From the NCBI GenBank assembly GCA_964242415.1, contig CAXTAT010000004.1, forward strand, positions 186,001 through 250,000: a stretch of DNA of 64,000 nucleotides. The letters run 5' to 3'. Below the pieces are notes generated by a model. That model ran no database searches and was not told where the DNA came from. It was given only the letters and a program-made list of their open reading frames with translations. Of the stretch, positions 36,076 to 44,106 are shown piece after piece (the first letter of the stretch is position 1; each line of letters starts with the position of its first letter). The stretch is from DASWOJ01 sp964242415 (GTDB lineage Bacteria; Pseudomonadota; Alphaproteobacteria; Acetobacterales; Acetobacteraceae). The position numbers and the translations under genes are program-made.

Positions 36076-37101
36076 ATGCCCCAGACCGAAGCCTCCCGAG
36101 ACCCCCTCCCTCACGGCCTGCCCCTGCCGAGCCTGCCCCTGCCGAGCCTGCCCCTGCCGAGCCTGCAGGTCGTGCTCGCCGGACCGCGCGGCTTCTGCGC
36201 CGGGGTGGACCGGGCGATCCGCGTGGTGGAGGAGGCGCTGCGCCGTTACGGCACCCCGGTGTACGTGCGGCACGAGATTGTCCACAACCGCACCGTGGTG
36301 GAGGCGCTTGAGGCGCAGGGCGCGGTGTTCGTGAAGGAGCTGGACGAGGTTCCCTCCGACGCGCACGTGGTGTTCAGCGCGCACGGCGTGCCGAAATCCG
36401 TCCCGGCGGAGGCGGAGCGCCGCCACTTGATGTACCTGGACGCCACCTGTCCGCTGGTTAGCAAGGTGCATCGGGAGGCCGAGCGCCACTTCGCCGATGG
36501 CGGCCCCGGCCAGCGCCACATCCTGATGATCGGCCATGCCGGGCATCCGGAGGTGGTGGGCACGATGGGCCAGTTGCCGCCGGGCAGCGTGACCCTGGTG
36601 CAGAATACCGCCGACGCGGGCGCCGTGATGCCGGCAACGCCCGACCGCCTGGCGTTCATCACCCAGACCACGCTGTCGGTGGACGACACGGCCGAGATCG
36701 TCGCCACCCTGCGCCGCCGGTTCCCTGACATCGAGGGGCCGAAGCGGGAGGACATCTGCTATGCCACCACCAACCGGCAGGCGGCGGTGAAGGCAATCGC
36801 GCCCGATTGCGACCTGGTGCTGGTGATTGGCAGCCCCAACAGCAGCAACTCGCAGCGCCTGCGGGAGGTTGCGGAGCGGGCCGGGGCGCGTCGGGCGATC
36901 CTGTTGCCGAAGGCGGAGCAGCTTGACTGGGCGGCGCTGGAAGGCGTGCGGCGGCTGGGGGTGACGGCCGGGGCGTCGGCGCCGGAAAGCCTGGTGCAGG
37001 AGCTGCTGGGCCGGTTGGCCGCCCGCTACGTGCTGCAGATCGAGGAGCGGCAGGTGACGCAGGAGGACGTGGTGTTCAAGCTGCCGGCGCCGCTCTGCTG
37101 A
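36076..37101 (+). CDS. ispH: 4-hydroxy-3-methylbut-2-enyl diphosphate reductase (IspH/LytB)
   Basis: 341 residues, the final [4Fe-4S] enzyme of the MEP isoprenoid pathway. Cluster-ligating cysteines are C41 (RGFCAGV), C125 (DATCPLV) and C228 (EDICYATTNRQ); H70 (HEIVHN) and H103 (SAHGVP) line the diphosphate site. The N-terminus is about 30 residues longer than usual and contains three exact LPLPS repeats (16-30) encoded by a 15-nt tandem repeat. If translation began after the repeats the enzyme would still be complete, but no better start is visible. Followed by thrB and rnhA, the conserved alphaproteobacterial order. Confidence 0.97.
   Translation: MPQTEASRDPLPHGLPLPSLPLPSLPLPSLQVVLAGPRGFCAGVDRAIRVVEEALRRYGTPVYVRHEIVHNRTVVEALEAQGAVFVKELDEVPSDAHVVFSAHGVPKSVPAEAERRHLMYLDATCPLVSKVHREAERHFADGGPGQRHILMIGHAGHPEVVGTMGQLPPGSVTLVQNTADAGAVMPATPDRLAFITQTTLSVDDTAEIVATLRRRFPDIEGPKREDICYATTNRQAAVKAIAPDCDLVLVIGSPNSSNSQRLREVAERAGARRAILLPKAEQLDWAALEGVRRLGVTAGASAPESLVQELLGRLAARYVLQIEERQVTQEDVVFKLPAPLC
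36118..36162 (+). repeat. Exact 15-nt x3 tandem repeat in the ispH 5' region
   Basis: CTGCCCCTGCCGAGC three times without mismatch (36118-36132, 36133-36147, 36148-36162), encoding (LPLPS)3. The 15-nt period keeps the frame when copies are gained or lost. Confidence 0.95.
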
Positions 37102-37126
37102 GTTTGCCGGGCCAAGCCGCCGCCTG

Positions 37127-38086
37127 ATGGCCGTCTATACCGAGGTGACGGACGAGGCCCTGGCCGCGTTCCTGGACGACTACGACTTGGGGACTGCCAT
37201 CGCCTTCCGCGGCATCGCCGAGGGGGTGGAGAACAGCAACTACCAGCTCCGCACCACCGCCGGCGACTTCATCCTGACGCTGTATGAGAAGCGGGTGGAC
37301 CCTGCGGAGCTGCCCTGGTTCCTGGGGCTGATGGAGCACCTGGCCGGGCAGGGCATCACCTGCCCGCAGCCGGTGCATGGCCGGGACGGCGACAGCCTGC
37401 GTCGCCTGGCGGGGCGCCCGGTGTGCATCACGACGTTCCTGCCTGGGGTTTGGCCGCGCCGGGTGCGGCCGGAGCACTGCGCGCCCCTGGGGGCCGCCCT
37501 GGCCCGGCTGCATCTGGCCGGGGCTGGCTACGCCCCGACCCGCGCGAATGGCCTGGGGCCGGCAAGCTGGGCGCCGTTGCTGGCCCGCAGCGGCGCCCGG
37601 GCCGACGAGGTGCAGCCGGGCCTGGCGGCGGAGTTGGCCGGGGCGCTGGCGGGGATCATCGCGGCCTGGCCGGTGGGGCTGCCACGCGGACATATCCACG
37701 CCGACCTGTTCCCGGACAACGTGTTTTTCCTGGACGGGCGGCTGTCGGGGATCATCGACTTCTACTTTGCTGCGACGGACCTGCTGGCCTATGACCTCGC
37801 GGTTTGCTTGAACGCCTGGTGCTTCGAGCCAGATTTTTCGTTCAACGTGACCCGGGCGCGTGCCCTGCTGGCGGCCTACGCCGCGGTGCGGCCCCTGTCG
37901 GAGGGCGAGATGGCCGCCCTGCCGGTGCTGTGCCAGGGGGCGGCGCTGCGCTTCTTGCTGACCCGACTGTACGATTGGCTATACAGGACGCCGGGAGCGC
38001 TGGTCACGCGCAAGGACCCGGTGGAGTACTTGCGCCGGCTGCGGTTCCACCTTTCGGCCCGGGATGCCCATGCCTACGGACTCTGA
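37127..38086 (+). CDS. thrB: Homoserine kinase, APH-fold type (ThrB2)
   Basis: 319 residues with the aminoglycoside-phosphotransferase fold used by the alphaproteobacterial homoserine kinase, not the GHMP type. Opening YTEVTDEALAAFL and ENSNYQL are family-typical; the catalytic loop is HADLFPDNVFF (about 190-200) and the Mg2+-binding segment IIDFYFAATD (about 207-216). It phosphorylates homoserine for threonine synthesis. It starts 25 bp after ispH, and rnhA starts within its last 23 bases. Confidence 0.95.
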   Translation: MAVYTEVTDEALAAFLDDYDLGTAIAFRGIAEGVENSNYQLRTTAGDFILTLYEKRVDPAELPWFLGLMEHLAGQGITCPQPVHGRDGDSLRRLAGRPVCITTFLPGVWPRRVRPEHCAPLGAALARLHLAGAGYAPTRANGLGPASWAPLLARSGARADEVQPGLAAELAGALAGIIAAWPVGLPRGHIHADLFPDNVFFLDGRLSGIIDFYFAATDLLAYDLAVCLNAWCFEPDFSFNVTRARALLAAYAAVRPLSEGEMAALPVLCQGAALRFLLTRLYDWLYRTPGALVTRKDPVEYLRRLRFHLSARDAHAYGL

Positions 38087-38519
38087 CGCCGTTGAGATTT
38101 GGACGGATGGCGGCTGCAAGCCCAACCCCGGCCCCGGCGGCTGGGCGGCCATCCTGCGCTTCGGCGCACATGAGCGGGAGCTGACCGGAGCGGAGGCCGT
38201 GACGACCAACAACCGCATGGAGCTGACCGCCGCGGCGGCGGCGCTGGAGGCGCTGACGCGGCCCTGCCGGGTGGTGCTGCATACCGATAGCGAATACCTG
38301 CGCAACGGCGTGACGCGGTGGCAGACCGGGTGGGTGCGGCGCAATTGGCGCAATGCGTCGGGGGACCCGGTGGCGAACATGGACCTGTGGCGGCGGGTGC
38401 TGGACGCGGCGAAGGCGCATGAGATCGATTGGCGGTGGGTGCGGGGGCACTCGGGCGACGCGATGAACGAGCGGGCGGATGTGCTGGCGACGGCGGCTCG
38501 GGTGGGGTTGGGGACATAA
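38064..38519 (+). CDS. rnhA: Ribonuclease HI
   Basis: 151 residues. The catalytic Asp-Glu-Asp-Asp set is visible as D15 (WTDGG), E53 (NNRMELTA), D75 (HTDSEYL) and D139 (NERADVLA), with H129 (RGHSGD). It removes RNA from RNA:DNA hybrids. It overlaps the end of thrB by 23 bases, so it is translationally coupled. A second ATG at 38070 is possible. Its stop at 38517-38519 is only 47 bp from the point where the convergent AtoE-like gene loses its normal sequence. Confidence 0.97.
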   Translation: MPMPTDSDAVEIWTDGGCKPNPGPGGWAAILRFGAHERELTGAEAVTTNNRMELTAAAAALEALTRPCRVVLHTDSEYLRNGVTRWQTGWVRRNWRNASGDPVANMDLWRRVLDAAKAHEIDWRWVRGHSGDAMNERADVLATAARVGLGT

Positions 38520-39783
38520 GACGTAGCGCCCGAACATCGCTGAGTCGTTGTGTTCGCTTCTCTTTCAACCCCATCGCGACCGCCATCGTGGACCCCGCCA
38601 TCGAGGCATGCAGCGCCGCCGCTGCCGGCACCACGAACGGCCCCTGCACCGCCCAGTGCCCCCCGCCGCTCGGCACGAAGAACGTGATGAACAGTGAGCA
38701 AACATAGCTCCAGAACGGCAGCGTATGCGCCGAGGACACCGCGACGAAGCCCTTCGAGATCGCGTCCGCCAGCCCGGTGCCCGACATAATGCCCATGATC
38801 CCGCCATAGAACGGGTACTGCAGCATCATGCCCCCCGTCTGCTTCGCCGCATTGCGCATCGCCACGCCGTACGCCGTCGGGCTGCCGTGCAGCGCGATGC
38901 CGCCGATCAGGAACACCAGGATCACCATGTTCACATCGAAGGTGAACGCGCCCCGTGCCCACAGCACCCCCACCACCGCCAGCCCGGCCGCCAGCAGAAA
39001 CAGGCTGCCGACCGGCGAGCGATCCATCCGGCCCGCCGGGGTGCCGGGCCGTGCGGGAGGCGCAGCCGGCGCCTCGGCCTCCGGCGTGAAGGCCGCGACG
39101 TCGTCGTCCGCCGGGCGGATGGCGATGAACACGACCGGCATCAGCACCACGACCAGCAGCGTCGGCACCCAGTTGAACGGCGCGAACACCGTGTCCGACA
39201 GCGGCAGCATCTCCCCGGTCAGCTTCTCCACGATGTTCAGCGCGTTGCCATGCGTCGCCTGCGTCAGCGCGATGGAGCTGGACAGCCCGCTGGCCCACAC
39301 CGCAAACCCGGAATAGGCCGCCGCGACCAGCCAGCCGAAATCCACCCGGATCTGCCGCGCCACCTCCCGCGCCAGGATCGCCCCGACCACCAGGCCAAAG
39401 CCCCAGTTCACCAGCGACGCCGCCGCAGCCACCAGGAACGTCAGCACCACTGCCTGGTTGGGCGTCCGCGCCAGCGACACCAGCCGCCGCAGCCCGGCCG
39501 CGATCACCGGCGCATGGGCGAGCGCATGGCCGGTCGCCAAGATCAGGATCATCTGGAACGCAAAGGCCAGGATGGCGAAGATGCCCTTGTACCACTCCAT
39601 GACGATGGTCGCCGGGCTGCCATGCGGCGCGATCAGCAGCGCCAACACCGCCGTCAACGCCGTCAGCCCGATCGCCAGCACGAACGGATCGGGCATGTAG
39701 CGCTCGAACAGGTCCACGAACATCGGCGCCAGCGACTGCAGGCCGCGGCGGCGGCGGGGTTGCGGCAGGATGGTTGTGCTCAT
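38074..39783 (-). pseudogene. Short-chain fatty acid transporter (AtoE family), 3' end lost and reading through antisense of rnhA
   Basis: From ATG 39783 the first 405 codons encode an AtoE-type transporter: FVDLFERYMPDPFVLAIG at the N-terminus, GHALAHAPVI, NWGFGLVVGAI, and near the end VPSGGGHWAVQGPFV followed by STMAVAMG. AtoE is normally about 440 residues with a further conserved stretch and last helix after this point. Here, after codon 405 (nt 38569), the sequence becomes unrelated (KEKRTQRL), crosses the rnhA stop and runs antisense through rnhA to a stop at 38074, adding about 164 Pro/Arg-rich residues. Either a recently damaged gene or a functional truncated protein; I favour a pseudogene. 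Confidence 0.8.
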
Positions 39784-39924
39784 GGGCGCTCCTTGGTTCG
39801 AGCTTTGGCTGGACGGTCCCCAGGCCGCCGCTTGACGGGGCGCGCCTTCCGCTATCCTACGAAGCCGTCTTCCCGGTGGGAAGCCAGGGTGGGCGGCTCG
39901 CCTGCCAAGACAAGGGGAACGGCA

Positions 39925-40728
39925 ATGGCGGCTTGGGTCCGGTTCGAGCACGACGGCAGGGAGGGGTTCGGCCTGCTGGACCCCGCCGCATCCGGCGCCG
40001 GCGATCCCGGCGCGGCGGCGGCGGCCATCCACGTCCACACCGGCACCCCCTTCGCCTCGGTTCCGGACGGGCGCACGCTGGCCCTGGCGGACGTCCGCCT
40101 GCTGCCGCCGGTCCAGCCCGGCAAGTTCATCGGCCTGTGGAACAACTTCCACGAGCTTGCGGCAAAGCTCGGCACGGCGATCCCCACCGAGCCGTTGTAC
40201 TTCCTCAAGGCAACGAGCAGCCTGCTCGCCCCTGGCGGCACGATCCGGCCGCCGCCGGGCTACACGGGAAAAACGGTTTACGAGGGCGAGCTGGGCATCG
40301 TCATCGGCCGCCTCTGCCGCCATGCGGCGGAGGCGGAGGCCGCGGCGGCGATCTTCGGCTACACCTGCGTCAACGACGTGACCGCGCTGGACCTGCTGCA
40401 GGCCGACCCGTCCTTCCCGCAATGGGCGCGCGCCAAGGGCTGCGACAGCTTCGGCCCCTGCGGACCCTGCGTCGTCACCGGGCTGGACCCCATGAGCCTG
40501 CGCGTCCGCACGCTGCTGAACGGGCGGGAGCGGCAGAACTATCCCATCGCCGACATGATCCTGCCGCCGGCCCGCATCGTCAGCCTGCTGTCGCGGGAGA
40601 TGACGCTTGAGCCGGGCGACCTGATCGCCTGCGGCACCTCGGTCGGCGTGCTGCCGCTCCGCCCCGGCGCGGTGGTGGAGGTCGTCATTGACGGGATCGG
40701 CACGCTGCGAAACGAGGTGGCGGCATAG
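39925..40728 (+). CDS. Fumarylacetoacetate hydrolase (FAH) family protein
   Basis: 267 residues. The FAH metal-binding core is EGELGIVIGR (about 115-124) after VYE, with NDVTALDLL (about 148-156). The family hydrolyses or decarboxylates beta-diketo acids in aromatic or sugar-acid catabolism. It is distinct from the second FAH gene at 62892. AGGGGA precedes ATG 39925. It diverges from the damaged AtoE-like transporter gene, which may once have imported a related acid (inference). Confidence 0.9.
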   Translation: MAAWVRFEHDGREGFGLLDPAASGAGDPGAAAAAIHVHTGTPFASVPDGRTLALADVRLLPPVQPGKFIGLWNNFHELAAKLGTAIPTEPLYFLKATSSLLAPGGTIRPPPGYTGKTVYEGELGIVIGRLCRHAAEAEAAAAIFGYTCVNDVTALDLLQADPSFPQWARAKGCDSFGPCGPCVVTGLDPMSLRVRTLLNGRERQNYPIADMILPPARIVSLLSREMTLEPGDLIACGTSVGVLPLRPGAVVEVVIDGIGTLRNEVAA

Positions 40729-40815
40729 TGCATTTGCCTGTTGCGGGCCATCTTTGTAGCCTGGCGCAGCGGGCGCGAGACACGATCGACAGGTGACGGA
40801 CAGCGCTTCGGCGGG

Positions 40816-41250
40816 CTAAATCCCCAGCAGGCGGCGGGACACGGCGATGACGCGGTGCGCCTCGCTCCACAGGTTATATCGCTCCAAGGCGTGCAGCGGC
40901 GCGAACTCCGCTGCCGTCACGTCGCCGCCGGCCTGCGGCGTCCCGCCGGTCCAGCGGGCGGCGAAGTCCAGGATGGTGTAATGGAACTGCACGGCGCCGG
41001 CAGGGTCGCAGGTGATGCTGTCCACCTGCGCGGCCAGGTGCAGCGGCCCGGCATATAGTCCGGTCTCTTCCAGCAGCTCGCGCCGGGCGCCGGCCTCGGC
41101 GGTCTCGCCCAGCTCCTGCGCGCCGCCGGGAATGCTCCAGGCGCCGGCTGCAGGCGGCTTGCCGCGGCGGACCAGCAGGACGGCATCCCGGCGCAACAGG
41201 ACGACGCCGAGGCCGACCAGGGGGCGGGACGGATACTCGCGGGCGGTCAC
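40816..41250 (-). CDS. NUDIX hydrolase
   Basis: 144 residues. A complete Nudix box runs G43-x5-E49-x7-R57-E58-L-L-E61-E62-x-G64. The N-terminal GVVLLRRDAVLLVRRGKPP and GAWSIPGG are typical of the ADP-ribose/ADP-sugar or 8-oxo-dGTP classes. A small cytoplasmic nucleoside-diphosphate-X hydrolase; the substrate is not decided by the sequence. It diverges from the TRAP binding-protein gene across a 230-bp spacer with no recognised element. Confidence 0.93.
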   Translation of the reverse strand: MTAREYPSRPLVGLGVVLLRRDAVLLVRRGKPPAAGAWSIPGGAQELGETAEAGARRELLEETGLYAGPLHLAAQVDSITCDPAGAVQFHYTILDFAARWTGGTPQAGGDVTAAEFAPLHALERYNLWSEAHRVIAVSRRLLGI

Positions 41251-41480
41251 TGCGCGGCCCTGGCCGGCTTATTTGCCTGGCGCCGGCAGACCCGCCGCGA
41301 CCGTCCCGGCGCGTGGGTTTGGCATCGGCGTGGCGCAGGCTGCATTGCGTGCCATCGTTCGGACTTCAGGGTGCGGCCCCGCCAGGTTGTCGGCCGGCCG
41401 CGCCCCAGCTTGCAAGCCCAGGACTGCGGGCGTATCCGTCGGCCCGTCGTTTTGGAGGCGGACCCACCGAGGGCACGCTT

Positions 41481-42512
41481 ATGGGAAACAGCATGGCCCC
41501 TACTCGTCGCGCCACGCTTGGCGGGCTGCTCACCACGCCGGCGCTGCTGTCCGGGCGGCGCGCCCGCGCCGCCACCCGCACTTTGAAGATCAGCCACCAG
41601 TTCCCCGGGGGCGCCATCGACCAGGGCGACTTCCGCGACCGCCTGGTTCGCCGGTTCGCCGCCCGTGTCCAGGCGCGCACCAACGGCGAGCTGGATTTCG
41701 AGATCTATCCCGGCTCCTCGCTGATGAAGACCGTCTCGCAGTTCTTCTCGATGCGCCGGGGTGCGTTGGACATGACGCTGTATCCCCTGGCGTATGCCGG
41801 CGGCGAGGTGCCGGAGTTCAACGTCGGCCTGATGCCCTGCCTGGTCACGAGCTATGATCAGGGATTGGCCTGGAAAAACCACCCCATCGGCCAGGAACTG
41901 ATGAAGGTGCTGGACCGGCGCGGCGTCCGCATCGTCACCTGGATTTGGCAGGCCGGCGGCGTCGCCTGCCGCAGCGTGCCCGTGGTGCAGCCGGACGACG
42001 TGAAGGGCCTCAAGGTCCGCGGCGGGTCCCGCGAGATGGATCTGATGCTGAAGGCGGTGGGCGGCAGCACCAGCTCGATGCCCAGCGACGAGATTTACGC
42101 CGCGATGCAGGCGGGGGCGCTGGATGCTGCCGTCACCAGCAGCGCCAGCCTGATCAGCTTCCGGCTGGAGGAGATCAGCAAGGCCGTCACCAGTGGGCGC
42201 ACCGGCAGCTTCTGGTTCATGCTGGAGCCGCTGCTGATCTCCAACCAGACCTACGACAGCCTTCCGCCGGCGCACCAGACGGCCATCGTCGAGGTCGGCG
42301 CCGAGATGGAGGCGTTCGGCCTGCACGCCGCTCGCGCCGACGACGACGACCTGGAGCGCGTGTTCGGCCAGGCGGGCGTGACGGTGCGCGACATGGACCC
42401 GACCGCGATCCGCAAGTGGACGTTGCTGGCCGAGAGCACGGCCTGGACCGATTTCGCGGCCCGCAGCTCCGCCTGCGCCAGCCTGTTGAAGCTCGCCCAA
42501 GGGGTGGCATGA
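41481..42512 (+). CDS. TRAP transporter solute-binding protein (DctP family), orphan
   Basis: 343 residues. The N-terminus has an RR and a hydrophobic stretch (about 9-30), suggesting Tat or Sec export. The mature domain shows the DctP pattern: LKISHQFPGG, the ligand-carboxylate arginine region KGLKVRGGS (about 175-183) and an AMQAGALDAAVTS segment. It binds an organic acid in the periplasm. The partner membrane proteins DctQ/DctM are not adjacent, so it must use distant ones or act as a sensor. GAGGG is 8 nt before ATG 41481. Confidence 0.88.
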   Translation: MGNSMAPTRRATLGGLLTTPALLSGRRARAATRTLKISHQFPGGAIDQGDFRDRLVRRFAARVQARTNGELDFEIYPGSSLMKTVSQFFSMRRGALDMTLYPLAYAGGEVPEFNVGLMPCLVTSYDQGLAWKNHPIGQELMKVLDRRGVRIVTWIWQAGGVACRSVPVVQPDDVKGLKVRGGSREMDLMLKAVGGSTSSMPSDEIYAAMQAGALDAAVTSSASLISFRLEEISKAVTSGRTGSFWFMLEPLLISNQTYDSLPPAHQTAIVEVGAEMEAFGLHAARADDDDLERVFGQAGVTVRDMDPTAIRKWTLLAESTAWTDFAARSSACASLLKLAQGVA

Positions 42513-42972
42513 CGGCATGGGCGACACGGGATCGGCGCCGCCGTGGGCGCGATCCCGGGGGCTGCTGTCCCGCGCCGGGGCGTGCCGGGCCGGCCGGGCT
42601 GGATTGGATCGACGCCGCCTAATATCAACGGCCCTCTGCTGCAGCCGTTTGCCCACCCTTCGCCCGTCATTGCCCCGTCTGTCATTGCAAGGAGCGCTTG
42701 CGATGCGGCAATCCAGGAGTCGCCAGACCGGAGTGGAGCCCATGCACCCCCTATGCAGCGCCGAAGCCGGCTCGCAATGACCGTGCCTGGACGGCGGCTG
42801 ATCTCATGCAGCATCGTAATGGTCAGGGCGGAGGGCCGTTGGCATCAGTCCCACACCGAGATGAATGCCCACCCATGACTACCCACCGTGGATGAAAGAT
42901 GCCCCATACTGTCAGTCATAAGCTAACGAATCCCGCCTTGCACCCCAACCTTCATCCGGTGATGCTGCCCTG
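42513..42972. repeat. 460-bp intergenic region holding family A repeat A5
   Basis: The A5 element spans about 42681-42781: outer arms GTCATTGCAAGG / GCTCGCAATGAC and one CAATCCAGG inner arm. The opposite inner arm is degraded. No gene can be supported in the rest. Confidence 0.75.
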
Positions 42973-44097
42973 ATGGATACCCACCCTTTCGACGCCATCG
43001 TCGTCGGCGCTGGCATCGCAGGCGCGACGGTCGCGGCGCACCTGGCGCGCGACCGCCGGGTTGCGCTGGTGGAGGCTGAGGAGGCGGCGGGCTACCACAG
43101 CACCGGGCGCTCGGCCGCCATCTGGATCCACAACTACGGCCCGCCAGACGTGCGCCTGCTGACCGGCCTGTCCCGCCCGTTCTTCGAGCATCCGCCGGAG
43201 GGCTTCGCCGACTCGCCCATCCTGGCGCAGCGCCCTGTGGTGTTCCTTGCCCCGCCCGAGCAGCGCGACCACCTGGGCCGCCTGCTGGCCGAGGGCACTG
43301 GCCTGCGCGAGGCCTCCATCGAGGAAATCCGCGGCCTGGTCCCGGCGCTGCGCCCCGGCTACGCCGTGCAGGCCGCCATCGAGGAGGACGCCTTCGACAT
43401 GGACGTGGCCGCCCTGCACCAGGGCTTCCTGCGCCTGCTCCGCCTGGGTGGCGGCGTCTTGGCGCTGCGCAGCCGCACCGGGACCATCAGCCGGCAGGAC
43501 GGCCACTGGCACGTCCAGGTCACGGGCGGCGACGCCTTCACCGCGCCCGTCGTCGTCAACGCCGCCGGCGCCTGGGGCGACGACGTGGCGCGCCAGGCCG
43601 GCGCCACCCCGATCGGCCTGGTCCCCAAGCGCCGCACTGGCGTCGTCATCGACCCGGCGCCCTGGCAGGCGACGCGCTGGCCCATGGTCAACGACGTGGA
43701 CCACACCTGGTACATCCGTCCCGAGGCGCGCACCAAGCTCATGGTCAGTCCCGCCGACGAGACCGACATGCACGCGCACGACGTGGCGCCGGACGAGCTG
43801 GACGTGGCCATCGCCATCGACCGGATGCAGCAGGCGCTCGACATCGAGGTGCGCCGCATCGAGCATAGCTGGGCCGGCCTGCGCACCTTCACCCCCGACC
43901 GCAGCCTGGCCTTTGGCTGGGACGCGGCGGCCGAGGGCTTCTTCTGGTGCGTGGGCCAGGGCGGCTATGGCATCCAGACCTCGCCGGCCGCCGGACAGTT
44001 GGTCGCCGATGTCATCGCCGGGCGCGACCCTGGCCCGGCGGGCGCGATTCTGGACGCGGTCAGCCCGCGCCGCTTCGCCCCGGCCGCGGCGGCGTAG
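42973..44097 (+). CDS. FAD-dependent oxidoreductase (DAO family; glycine/D-amino acid oxidase-like)
   Basis: 374 residues. The FAD-binding dinucleotide motif is GAGIAG (12-17), followed by the acidic ribose-binding residue in LVEAEEAAGYHSTGRSAA; the C-terminal GQGGYGIQTSPAAGQ is the second FAD contact of the DAO family. It oxidises an amine, imino acid or amino acid using FAD. Only 9 bp separate its stop from the ATP-grasp/alpha-E gene, so it is in that operon, a less usual companion which suggests that the substrate or product of the system carries an oxidisable amine (inference). Confidence 0.88.
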   Translation: MDTHPFDAIVVGAGIAGATVAAHLARDRRVALVEAEEAAGYHSTGRSAAIWIHNYGPPDVRLLTGLSRPFFEHPPEGFADSPILAQRPVVFLAPPEQRDHLGRLLAEGTGLREASIEEIRGLVPALRPGYAVQAAIEEDAFDMDVAALHQGFLRLLRLGGGVLALRSRTGTISRQDGHWHVQVTGGDAFTAPVVVNAAGAWGDDVARQAGATPIGLVPKRRTGVVIDPAPWQATRWPMVNDVDHTWYIRPEARTKLMVSPADETDMHAHDVAPDELDVAIAIDRMQQALDIEVRRIEHSWAGLRTFTPDRSLAFGWDAAAEGFFWCVGQGGYGIQTSPAAGQLVADVIAGRDPGPAGAILDAVSPRRFAPAAAA

Positions 44098-44106
44098 GCC
44101 CGCCCG

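Noticed and set aside
38074..40422. A 782-residue open frame on the minus strand covering the AtoE-like gene and more
   Set aside because: Only codons from 39783 onward match a transporter; the upstream part runs antisense to the FAH gene and has no start signal or similarity.
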